Part shown: positions 1-7,105 of the stretch, one piece after another | Layout of the letters: every line of letters starts with the position of its first letter | Numbering within the stretch: the stretch's first letter is position 1 | Assembly: GCA_052174015.1 (NCBI GenBank) | Contig: JBQMXM010000015.1 | Span: 1-21,244, forward strand | Length of the DNA: 21,244 nucleotides | Direction: 5' to 3' | Origin: JABCPO02 sp052174015 | Lineage (GTDB): Bacteria > Bacillota > Clostridia > TANB77 > CAG-508 | The notes under the pieces: model-generated | Told to the model about the DNA's origin: nothing | Database searches by the model: none | What the model saw: only the letters and a program-made list of their open reading frames with translations | Made by a program: the position numbers and the translations under genes

Positions 1-357
1 TATCCAATTTAATAAAACTATAATTATTAATATTAATAGCACAATTATTTTTTTATTAAAAGATATATTTTTAATAAAATCATTTAATTTTTCTTTCTTT
101 TCTTCATTAAATTCTAAATATATATATAATATAATATACATTAAAATTCCTAAAAATATAGGAATTCCAAGTAAGTTGTATTTCAAACTTTCTCTAAATT
201 CTAATTTTGAAATCAAACCAAATGAACGTGTAAGTCCACATCCAGGGCATGGTATCCCAAAAATATGATAAAATATACATATTCTATATTTTAATATTGA
301 AAATATTAAAATTGTTATTATTATTAAAATTAATAGTAATAAATTTTGCTTTTTCAT
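1..357 (-). CDS. DUF2752 family membrane protein (3' end outside window)
   Basis: This is an open frame from an ATG at 357 that runs off the left edge without a stop, giving 119 visible residues. Residues 5-21 form a hydrophobic segment. It is followed by a G-I-P-C-P-G-C-G-L-T-R-S motif, the signature of DUF2752 proteins, and by further membrane segments separated by a charged Glu/Lys-rich loop. DUF2752 proteins are small integral membrane proteins of unknown role that often occur beside TM2-domain proteins, as here. The start lies 3 nt after the stop of the TM2 gene with only a weak ribosome site, so translation is probably coupled to that gene. The C-terminus is not visible. Family assignment is confident; function is unknown. 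Confidence 0.8.
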   Translation of the reverse strand, partial: MKKQNLLLLILIIITILIFSILKYRICIFYHIFGIPCPGCGLTRSFGLISKLEFRESLKYNLLGIPIFLGILMYIILYIYLEFNEEKKEKLNDFIKNISFNKKIIVLLILIIIVLLNWI

Positions 358-360
358 TTA

Positions 361-696
361 CTAAAGCACCATATTAATATTTGCAAAATTTAATTGTTTA
401 ACTTTTTTTGATATTGTAAACCAATCTATTATAGTTAATATTCCGCATAAACCACCAGTGCAAAGTTTTAAAATACCCATACCAACATCACCGATCATAA
501 ATCTATCTATTCCTAAACAACCTACTAAAATAGATATTATTAATATAACTGTTGGATCTTTTAGTTCTACAGCTTGAAGAGTTATATAATCATCATCAGA
601 TAATTTTTCTAATTTTTGTCTTATAACCGGAATTGAGGCTGTTTCAAAATACTTGCTATTTGCTGATAAATACATATCAATGTTTCTTTTTTCCAT
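361..696 (-). CDS. TM2 domain-containing membrane protein
   Basis: This 111-aa protein has a soluble N-terminal half of about 48 residues. It is followed by two hydrophobic helices joined by a G-I-D-R-F-M-I-G-D turn, which is the hallmark of the TM2 domain (two transmembrane helices with a short conserved DRF-type turn). The motif continues through G-I-L-K-L and a C-terminal D-W-F. TM2 proteins are membrane proteins of unresolved function. An AAAGGAG ribosome site sits 7 nt before the ATG, and a strong promoter lies at 729-758. It heads a two-gene unit with the DUF2752 gene. The domain call is firm; the role is unknown. Confidence 0.88.
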   Translation of the reverse strand: MEKRNIDMYLSANSKYFETASIPVIRQKLEKLSDDDYITLQAVELKDPTVILIISILVGCLGIDRFMIGDVGMGILKLCTGGLCGILTIIDWFTISKKVKQLNFANINMVL

Positions 697-728
697 AATA
701 TTTCTCCTTTTAAATTTATTATATATAT

Positions 729-758
729 ATTATATATATTATTTTCATTAATTGTCAA
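729..758 (-). promoter_or_regulatory. Sigma-A type promoter for the TM2/DUF2752 unit
   Basis: On the minus strand a consensus -35 TTGACA (753-758) is followed by an 18-bp spacer and a consensus -10 TATAAT (729-734). This places the start of transcription about 25 nt before the TM2 start codon. Both hexamers match the consensus exactly, although the surrounding AT repeats offer alternative -10 positions. Confidence 0.7.
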
Positions 759-772
759 TGTTTTTTAAAGAT

Positions 773-1021
773 TTAAAACTTAAAATCAAGCTTATCTTCT
801 TTTTTATTATATGAAACATTTAAAGTTGATGAATATTTAAACTTGTTTTCAAGTATCATATCTGCTATTGGGTCCTCTATGAATTTTTGTACAGCTATTT
901 TAAGAGGTCTTTCTCCATGTTTTAAGTCTGTTCCATTGTCTATTAAATATTCTTTTGCTTCTTCTGTTATGTTTAATTTAATTTCATATTTTTCAACAAA
1001 AGGATTGGTATAATTTTTTAT
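773..1021 (-). pseudogene. Headless C-terminal remnant of a ClpB/ClpC-type AAA+ ATPase
   Basis: Reading the minus strand gives about 80 in-frame codons ending in TAA at 773-775. They match the extreme C-terminus (small D2 subdomain) of Clp/Hsp100 ATPases. The diagnostic run is L-K-H-G-E-R-P-L-K followed by A-V-Q-K-F-I-E-D-P-I-A-D-M-I-L; intact family members read Y-G-A-R-P-L-(K/R)-R at the first site. The frame is closed upstream by TAA at 1022-1024, directly after the stop of the DUF2207 gene. There is no start codon or ribosome site, and the Walker A/B and D1 regions are absent. It is therefore a fragment of a roughly 800-aa gene, presumably left by a deletion or rearrangement. ClpB and ClpC cannot be told apart from this piece. 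Confidence 0.78.
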
Positions 1022-1026
1022 TTAGG

Positions 1027-2973
1027 CTATCTACCACCCATACCTCCTCCACCGAAGCCTCCGCCTCCGCCAGAAGAGAATGAACCTCCTCCACCTGAGT
1101 AGTTTGCGCTTGCAATTGAATTATATGTTTTTGTTAAACTATCATTTAATACTGAATTTATTAATACTACATTTGTAAATGTTGTCATTTCATCTGTATC
1201 TAAATTTTGATTAATTTGAATATTTTTAAACTGTTTTAATACCTTAGTTGCTATTCCAAATAGTGTAGCATAAACTAAGTATTTTTCCCATAAAATCAAT
1301 TCTGGAATATCTTTTTCTCCCATAAGTCCAAAATCATTCATGTACTTTTTAAGTCCTTTTAATTTTTCCCCTTCTTCCATTCCTGCTCTTGTTAATGCAT
1401 TATAGTTTTGGGCTGCATATATATCTACAACTACCATAACTATATTAAGTACAATTAAAATTGGGATATATAGTGTGAATTTTGTTGGTACTTGTAATAC
1501 AAATGCTATAGCAAATATTTCAAATAATATTTTTAGAATCATAAAGCTAATTACTTTCACCCTATTTTTTTCTTCTTTCTTTTCGTAATATCCTTTTTCT
1601 TCTAATCTACCCTTTATTCTTTCATTTTCATAATTAAGTATTTCATCAAAATTATCTTTAATCATTTCAGTGAAATCATCTTCCATTATGTATTTACTAA
1701 ATGATTGTGATGTTTTTGTTTCATTTTCAAGAAGCACCCTATTTTCTAACATACTTCTATCTTGTTTTTCACTCAATTCAGATATATTTTTCGATTTACT
1801 ATTAAGTAAGTTTAATATTCTTTTTTCTTTATCTGATAATTTAAATTCATCTTTAATTTCCACATTTTCTTTTAAAACTATAGCATATTTTTTCTTGTTT
1901 TCTTCTGATACATATATATCTATAAGTTTTAAATATTTAAAATTTAAAAGATATGCTGAAAATTGTTGTTTTGGATCCATAAGTGAGTTTGAATATAGGA
2001 AATGTAGTGTCATGTTATCTTCTAATGACAAACCATTTCCTTCATCTGGAAAATCTGAATAGTATTCTAACTTTTCTGGTCTTTTTTCTTCATAGTATTT
2101 TTTGGATTTAAAATATTTTAAAACTGAAAGAATTAAAAATACTCCTGTTAATCCTAAAAGCATAATTTTTAATACTTTAAACATTTGTACTTTTCTTTCT
2201 TCTGCTCTAGCCCAGTTTTCTTCTTCCTCTAATATTTCTTTTAGAGATTGTCCACTAGTTTCCACTATATTAGTTAACTTTTCTGGTCTTTCAATTATTC
2301 CCCTTACTTCAAAAAATTTCTTTTTCTCTAAATTTGTACCTTGTGCTACAATATATAATCCATTTTCTTTTGAAACATTTGCAGATAACTGACCATGTCC
2401 AAATACTCTAAGTTTAGAATCTTCTACTGCTTTTGGTAGTTTTAATCTTAAACTTATCTCTTTTACCGGTATAGCATTTGTTCTATCTATTGGCATAAAA
2501 TATATTTGACTATACTCTTTTGTCTCTGTTACAAAATTTGGCATATCATATTCAATAATGTATTTTTTAGTATATGTACTGTTTTTTCCACCAGTTCCCC
2601 ATCCAACTTCCATTTTTCCATCTGGATTTTTTGCATAATAATATTCATTATTATTCATATGTTCTACATATTTATTTATATCTCTAAATGGTATCATATC
2701 ACTACCACTTACTTCATACACCTTAACATTTTCAAGCCCCTTATTATATGTTTTGAATAATGTTCCTGTTTTTTCAATTTTAATATTCCATTTTTCTTTA
2801 ATATGTGCTACACCTTCAGAATTTACTGAAACTTCAAAATCAAGTTTCTTCAATTCTTGACTTCTTTCACTTTCTGCTCGCACATTTCCAAAACTTAAAA
2901 ACAAACATAAAATAAGTAACGATATTAATATTTTAAAAATGAATTTAGTTTCTATTTTTGCTTCTTTTATCAT
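1027..2973 (-). CDS. DUF2207 domain-containing exported membrane protein
   Basis: This 648-aa protein uses the ATG at 2973, which has GGAGG about 6 nt upstream; an ATG 12 nt earlier has no spacing for that site. A basic N-terminus and hydrophobic residues about 11-27 form a signal peptide or anchor. An extracytoplasmic beta-rich DUF2207 region follows. One transmembrane helix lies around residues 268-288 and a hairpin of two around 475-525. The protein ends in a glycine/serine-rich tail of G-G-G-G blocks, which is typical of DUF2207 proteins. The family is widespread in Gram-positive bacteria and has no firmly established function. The gene stands alone. Downstream, immediately after its stop, lies the Clp remnant. 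No strong promoter was found upstream. Confidence 0.85.
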   Translation of the reverse strand: MIKEAKIETKFIFKILISLLILCLFLSFGNVRAESERSQELKKLDFEVSVNSEGVAHIKEKWNIKIEKTGTLFKTYNKGLENVKVYEVSGSDMIPFRDINKYVEHMNNNEYYYAKNPDGKMEVGWGTGGKNSTYTKKYIIEYDMPNFVTETKEYSQIYFMPIDRTNAIPVKEISLRLKLPKAVEDSKLRVFGHGQLSANVSKENGLYIVAQGTNLEKKKFFEVRGIIERPEKLTNIVETSGQSLKEILEEEENWARAEERKVQMFKVLKIMLLGLTGVFLILSVLKYFKSKKYYEEKRPEKLEYYSDFPDEGNGLSLEDNMTLHFLYSNSLMDPKQQFSAYLLNFKYLKLIDIYVSEENKKKYAIVLKENVEIKDEFKLSDKEKRILNLLNSKSKNISELSEKQDRSMLENRVLLENETKTSQSFSKYIMEDDFTEMIKDNFDEILNYENERIKGRLEEKGYYEKKEEKNRVKVISFMILKILFEIFAIAFVLQVPTKFTLYIPILIVLNIVMVVVDIYAAQNYNALTRAGMEEGEKLKGLKKYMNDFGLMGEKDIPELILWEKYLVYATLFGIATKVLKQFKNIQINQNLDTDEMTTFTNVVLINSVLNDSLTKTYNSIASANYSGGGGSFSSGGGGGFGGGGMGGR

Positions 2974-3078
2974 ATACACCTCCATATCTCCATATATTAA
3001 TATATTATTAAATTCATTTTAAAATTACAATATTAATTACAATACATATTAATCGCAAAATACCTTTTTAAAATTAAA

Positions 3079-3136
3079 ATATTCTGATATAAATGAATAT
3101 AGAGATTTTTCTCCATCATTATATATATCAGAATAT
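3079..3136. repeat. 13-bp perfect inverted repeat in the gap between DUF2207 and tgt
   Basis: ATATTCTGATATA at 3079-3091 is matched by its exact reverse complement at 3124-3136, with 32 nt between. No T-run follows, so it is not a standard terminator. It could be a regulator site or a relic of a mobile element; nothing else supports either. The remaining 2974-3290 is AT-rich and shows no convincing gene. Confidence 0.5.
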
Positions 3137-3297
3137 AAATTATAACTATTTTAAGCTTTTTTGACTTTAAAAAATATTTTGCACCATTTAACTTTTTACA
3201 TAGTATTTTTAACTAATATTTTTAAATCAAAAGCATAATATATTAAAAAACTCATCATACTTAATTTTACTATAGCTTATTCTACAAGTTTTATGGA

Positions 3298-3500
3298 GGT
3301 AGTTATATTTTCTTTTTAACTTCTAAATGTTTTTTAGGTATATTTTATAAATCAACTTCTAAAAATCTAATTAGTTTTTTTGAATGTTCTAATAATTTAA
3401 AGTTTATTTATAATCATTTGGTAAAATTTCTTTTTTGTTTCATCTTCTATTAATAGTTTTTTAGCAGTAACAAAAGCTTTTTCTAGTTTTTCTTTATTTA
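3298..3500 (-). pseudogene. Possible decayed reading frame between tgt and DUF2207
   Basis: Just downstream of tgt the minus strand carries protein-like sequence broken across frames. One frame reads S-E-V-N-K-E-K-L-E-K-A-F and ends about 35 codons later in TAA. A second frame continues about 10 nt on with L-L-E-H-S-K-K-L-I-R-F-L-E-V-D-L, hits TAA, and resumes in the same frame as N-I-P-K-K-H-L-E-V. Neither part has a convincing start codon. The amphipathic, Lys/Glu-rich composition with one frame change and one nonsense codon suggests an eroded gene, but in AT-rich DNA such runs can arise by chance. No family is recognised. Confidence 0.35.
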
Positions 3501-3515
3501 CCTCACTATATATTA

Positions 3516-4688
3516 TTAATCTTCTTTGCTACCTTCTTCGCCTATCTTTGATACCTCTTTTAATCCAAAGTTTTGGTAGAATTCTTTTTTGTATGTTCCG
3601 AATCTATCTTCTTCTATTGCTTTTTGTATTTCTTTTGATAAATTAAGTAAAAAATATATATTATGATATGTTAACATTCTCATTCCTAACATCTCATTTG
3701 TATTTATTAAATGTCTTAAATATGCTCTTTTATAGTTTTTGCATACATCACAATCACAATTTGGATCTAATGCTGTTTGATCTTCTCTGTATTTTGCATT
3801 TCTAATTGTTAATTTCCCTTCACTTGTAAGTGCTTGTCCATGTCTTGCAATTCTTGATGGATATACACAATCAAACATATCTATCCCTCTTTCTACAGAT
3901 TCAAAAATATAGTCTGGTGTTCCAATTCCCATATTATATCTTGGTTTATCTATTGGTAAGGCTTTACATGTATATTCTAAAACTTCACACATTTTTTCAA
4001 GTGGTTCTCCTACACTTAATCCACCTATACTATATCCATCAAAATCCATATCTACTAATTGTTTAGCACATTCTAATCTTAAATCTTTATACATTCCACC
4101 TTGAACTATTCCAAAAAGTGCTTGGTCTTTTCTACTCTTTTTTTCAAGTCCTCTTTTAGCCCAACGAATAGTTCTTTGTGTTGAATTTTTAGTATATTCA
4201 TATGTTGATGGGTATGGTATACATTCATCAAAAGACATTATTATATCTGCACCTAAATTTTCTTGTATTTCAATTGATTTTTCAGGAGAAATAAATAACT
4301 TACTTCCATCTAAATGTGATTTAAAACTTGCTCCTTCTTCAGTTATATTTCTAGTTTTTGCTAAACTAAATACTTGGAATCCACCACTATCTGTAAGAAT
4401 TGGTCTATCCCAATTCATAAACTCATGTAATCCACCACATTTAGCTATTGTTTCTGATGTTGGTCTTAAATTTAAATGATATGTATTTGATAATATTATT
4501 TGTGCCCCTATTTCTTTTAACTCATCTTTAGTTAATCCTTTAACTGTTGCAAGTGTTCCGACAGGCATAAATATTGGTGTTTGTATATCTCCGTGAGGAG
4601 TATGAATTACTCCTCGTCTTGCTCCTGTTTGTTTACATACATGTAATAGTTCATAACTAAATCCATTACATCTTTTATTGTTTTGCAT
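3516..4688 (-). CDS. tgt: tRNA-guanine(34) transglycosylase
   Basis: This 390-aa enzyme exchanges guanine-34 for preQ1 in the anticodon of tRNAs Asp, Asn, His and Tyr, a step of queuosine synthesis in the cytoplasm. It is full length for a bacterial Tgt. The T-D-S-G-G-F-Q-V motif carries the catalytic acid/base Asp100. F-D-C-V-Y-P-S-R carries the nucleophile Asp273. A zinc site is formed by C311, C313, C316 and H342. The stretch V-Y-P-S-R-I-A-R-H-G differs from the more usual V-L/M-P-T-R-x-x-R-N-G around the nucleophile, but the key residues are intact. GGAG precedes the ATG by 6 nt. It is the last gene of prfB-queA-tgt, 9 nt after queA, the enzyme acting next in the pathway. Confidence 0.97.
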   Translation of the reverse strand: MQNNKRCNGFSYELLHVCKQTGARRGVIHTPHGDIQTPIFMPVGTLATVKGLTKDELKEIGAQIILSNTYHLNLRPTSETIAKCGGLHEFMNWDRPILTDSGGFQVFSLAKTRNITEEGASFKSHLDGSKLFISPEKSIEIQENLGADIIMSFDECIPYPSTYEYTKNSTQRTIRWAKRGLEKKSRKDQALFGIVQGGMYKDLRLECAKQLVDMDFDGYSIGGLSVGEPLEKMCEVLEYTCKALPIDKPRYNMGIGTPDYIFESVERGIDMFDCVYPSRIARHGQALTSEGKLTIRNAKYREDQTALDPNCDCDVCKNYKRAYLRHLINTNEMLGMRMLTYHNIYFLLNLSKEIQKAIEEDRFGTYKKEFYQNFGLKEVSKIGEEGSKED

Positions 4689-4697
4689 ATATTTCTC

Positions 4698-5765
4698 CTA
4701 TCTTTTACTTTTTTTATCATATAGTAGCATTGCATCTCCAAAACTAAAAAACTTGTATTTTTCACTTACTGCATGATTATATGCTCTAAGTATATTTTCT
4801 TTACTTGAGAATGCTGATACTAACATAAGTAATGTTGATTCTGGTAAATGAAAATTTGTAATTAATCCATCTATACATTTAAACTTATATCCTGGATATA
4901 TAAATATGTTTGTTGAACCACTTTGTGGATATACTACTCCATTTTCATCTGTTACTGTTTCAAGTGTTCTACAACTTGTTGTTCCAACTGCAATTACTTT
5001 TTTTCCGTTTCTTTTAGTTTCATTAATTATTCTTGCCGCTTCTTCTGATACAACATATTCTTCTGTATGCATTTTATGTTCTAATATGTTTTGAACTTTA
5101 ACTGGTCTAAATGTTCCTATACCTACATGTAATGTAATCTTTACAATATTTACATTTTTTTCTTCTAACTTTTTAAGTAATTCTTTTGTAAAATGAAGTC
5201 CTGCTGTAGGTGCTGCTGATGAGCCTAAATTTTTAGCATATACAGTTTGATATGCTTCTTGTTCTTCTAATTTTTCAGTTATATATGGTGGTAATGGCAT
5301 AACTCCTATTTCATCTAATATCTGATTAAATATACCTGTATATGTAAATTTAACCTTACGTAATCCATCTTCTAATATTTCTAAAACTTCTGCTTTAAGT
5401 AATGGGGTATTGTATAATGTATCTGATTGTAAATCACCAAAATATACAACAGCACCCACTTTGACTTTATTACCTGGTCTAACCATAACTTCCCATATAT
5501 CTTTTTCAACTTCTTTTAGTAACAACATCTCTATAAGTGCACCTGTTTGTTTTTTTCCATAAATTCTTGCAGGTAATACTTTAGTTTCGTTTAAGACTAA
5601 ACAATCTCCTTCATCTATATATTCTAATATATCTTTAAATATTTTATCTTCATATTCTCCACTTTCTCTATCTATTACTAAAAGACGAGCTTCATCTCTT
5701 TTTAAATATGGAGTTTGTGCTATTAATTCTTCTGGTAATTCATAACTAAATTCACTTAGTTCCAT
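4698..5765 (-). CDS. queA: S-adenosylmethionine:tRNA ribosyltransferase-isomerase
   Basis: This 355-aa QueA transfers and isomerises the ribosyl group of S-adenosylmethionine onto preQ1-modified tRNA to make epoxyqueuosine. Family features include the N-terminal F-S-Y-E-L-P-E-E-L-I-A-Q, L-P-A-R, P-L-P-P-Y-I, G-S-S-A-A-P-T-A-G-L-H-F and G-T-T-S-C-R-T-L-E. The C-terminus carries I-T-N-F-H-L-P-E-S-T-L-L-M-L-V-S-A-F. The ATG at 5765 was chosen because AGGAGG lies 5 nt upstream; an upstream in-frame start at 5783 would lie inside the end of prfB without a site. It overlaps the 3' end of prfB by 14 nt, so translation is probably coupled. Pairing with tgt fits the shared pathway. Confidence 0.97.
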   Translation of the reverse strand: MELSEFSYELPEELIAQTPYLKRDEARLLVIDRESGEYEDKIFKDILEYIDEGDCLVLNETKVLPARIYGKKQTGALIEMLLLKEVEKDIWEVMVRPGNKVKVGAVVYFGDLQSDTLYNTPLLKAEVLEILEDGLRKVKFTYTGIFNQILDEIGVMPLPPYITEKLEEQEAYQTVYAKNLGSSAAPTAGLHFTKELLKKLEEKNVNIVKITLHVGIGTFRPVKVQNILEHKMHTEEYVVSEEAARIINETKRNGKKVIAVGTTSCRTLETVTDENGVVYPQSGSTNIFIYPGYKFKCIDGLITNFHLPESTLLMLVSAFSSKENILRAYNHAVSEKYKFFSFGDAMLLYDKKSKR

Positions 5766-6873
5766 TATTCCTCCTGTTTTCACTTACCAAATATGCATAT
5801 ATAAATGGGGATATGTTTCCATCCATTACTGAATATACATTTCCAACTTCTGTATTTGTCCTATGATCTTTTACTAATGAATATGGATGAAATACATATG
5901 ACCTAATCTGACTTCCCCATGCTATTTGTGATTCTTTTCCTTTTAATTCTTTCTTTTTTTCTTTTTCTATCTCTAATTGTCTATTATATAGTCTAGATTT
6001 AAGTACTTTCATTGCCTTTTCTCTATTTTTTATTTGAGACCTTTCATTTTGACAATTAACTACTATTCCTGTTGGTATATGTACTATTCTAACAGCAGAT
6101 TCTGTCTTGTTTACATGTTGACCACCTGCTCCACTACTTCTAAATACATCTACTCTAATATCATCTGGTGATATTTCTATATCTATTTCGTCGTTTAATT
6201 CAGGTAATACTTCTACAGATGCAAATGATGTATGTCTTCTTTTAGATGAATCAAATGGTGAAATTCTAACTAATCTATGTACTCCCATTTCTCCTTTTAA
6301 TAATTCTGATGCGTACTCTCCTTTAATAATAATAGTAATGCTTTTAAAACCTACAATGTCTCCTGGTTGTATATCTATAACTTCTATATCATACCCTTTA
6401 TCATTTGCCCATCTTGTATACATTCTGTAAAGCATAGATGCCCAATCACAACTTTCGGTACCACCTGCTCCTGAATGTAACATTAGTATTGCATTTAAGT
6501 TTTCTTTATCTCCAAGCAATTCTAGCATTTCAGCATCTTCAAGTTCTTTATTTACTTTATGTATTTTAGATTCAATTTCTGATTCAAGTTCTGCATCAGC
6601 ACCTAAATCTTTTAACAATTCTATACCATATTTAATATCAGATATTTCTGCTTTTATATTTACCATACAACTTATTTTACTATTTATTTGTTTTAGATTT
6701 TTTAAAACTTTTTCTTGATTTGTATTTTCATTCCAAAAATCAGGCTTAGACATAATTTCTTCTAAGTCCTGTTTTTTTTGTTCTAATTCTTCTAAAACTA
6801 TATATTCTTGTATATTAATTAATTTTTTTTCTATCTTTTTTAATTCTAATTGTAATTGATTACTATCTAACAT
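5752..6873 (-). CDS. prfB: Peptide chain release factor 2 (single-frame, no programmed frameshift)
   Basis: This 373-aa class-I release factor hydrolyses peptidyl-tRNA at UGA and UAA stops. It has an N-terminal coiled-coil domain, the SPF stop-codon recognition tripeptide at about residues 205-207 and the catalytic GGQ at 250-252 within G-A-G-G-Q-H-V-N-K. Most bacterial prfB genes have an in-frame UGA near codon 25, bypassed by a +1 shift at CUU-UGA-C. Here that position reads without interruption (E-Y-I-V-L-E-E-L), so the autoregulatory frameshift is absent. The gene heads the operon with queA and tgt, ends in TGA, and has an AAAGG ribosome site before its ATG. A promoter is proposed at 6892-6919. 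Confidence 0.97.
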   Translation of the reverse strand: MLDSNQLQLELKKIEKKLINIQEYIVLEELEQKKQDLEEIMSKPDFWNENTNQEKVLKNLKQINSKISCMVNIKAEISDIKYGIELLKDLGADAELESEIESKIHKVNKELEDAEMLELLGDKENLNAILMLHSGAGGTESCDWASMLYRMYTRWANDKGYDIEVIDIQPGDIVGFKSITIIIKGEYASELLKGEMGVHRLVRISPFDSSKRRHTSFASVEVLPELNDEIDIEISPDDIRVDVFRSSGAGGQHVNKTESAVRIVHIPTGIVVNCQNERSQIKNREKAMKVLKSRLYNRQLEIEKEKKKELKGKESQIAWGSQIRSYVFHPYSLVKDHRTNTEVGNVYSVMDGNISPFIYAYLVSENRRNNGTK

Positions 6874-6891
6874 AACTACCTTTCTTGATAT

Positions 6892-6919
6892 ATTATACCA
6901 TATTTTTGAGCAAAAACAA
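6892..6919 (-). promoter_or_regulatory. Probable promoter of the prfB-queA-tgt operon
   Basis: On the minus strand a perfect -10 TATAAT (6892-6897) is preceded by TGG, giving an extended -10. A 16-bp spacer separates it from a weak -35 TTGTTT (6914-6919). The start of transcription would be about 12 nt before the prfB ATG. The -10 is strong and the -35 approximate. Confidence 0.6.
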
Positions 6920-6974
6920 CAATAATATTCCCTATATAATTTTAAATATTTAAAGCATTAGAGTTAATTATACT

Positions 6975-7003
6975 TTAACAATGTTTCAAATATGTTATAT
7001 ATT
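6975..7003 (+). promoter_or_regulatory. Candidate promoter of pflB-pflA
   Basis: TTAACA (6975-6980), a 17-bp spacer and TATATT (6998-7003) form the best sigma-A-like match upstream of pflB, leaving a leader of about 95 nt. The region is very AT-rich and other -10-like boxes exist (for example TATAAT at 7047-7052, without a good -35), so the assignment is tentative. Confidence 0.4.
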
Positions 7004-7012
7004 ATTGTTTGA

Positions 7013-7050
7013 TATATAAATTATAGTAGTATAAATATATAATTTATATA
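7013..7050. promoter_or_regulatory. 13-bp dyad at the proposed pflB transcription start
   Basis: TATATAAATTATA (7013-7025) is repeated as its exact reverse complement at 7038-7050, 12 nt apart, just downstream of the candidate pflB promoter. The position would suit an operator for a redox or fermentation regulator. The all-AT composition means chance is possible, and the sequence does not match the Rex or FNR consensus. Confidence 0.3.
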
Positions 7051-7105
7051 ATATAGATATTACATTATAAATATTAATATTTTAAATTTAAGTAAAGGAG
7101 AATAT

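Noticed and set aside
1670..2760. Plus-strand open frames inside the DUF2207 gene region.
   Set aside because: They lie opposite a clearly coding minus-strand gene, are rich in Phe/Ser/Ile as expected for antisense of Lys/Glu-rich coding DNA, and lack ribosome sites.
6780..6873. A programmed +1 frameshift in prfB was expected.
   Set aside because: The frame is open throughout and no CTTTGAC site is present.
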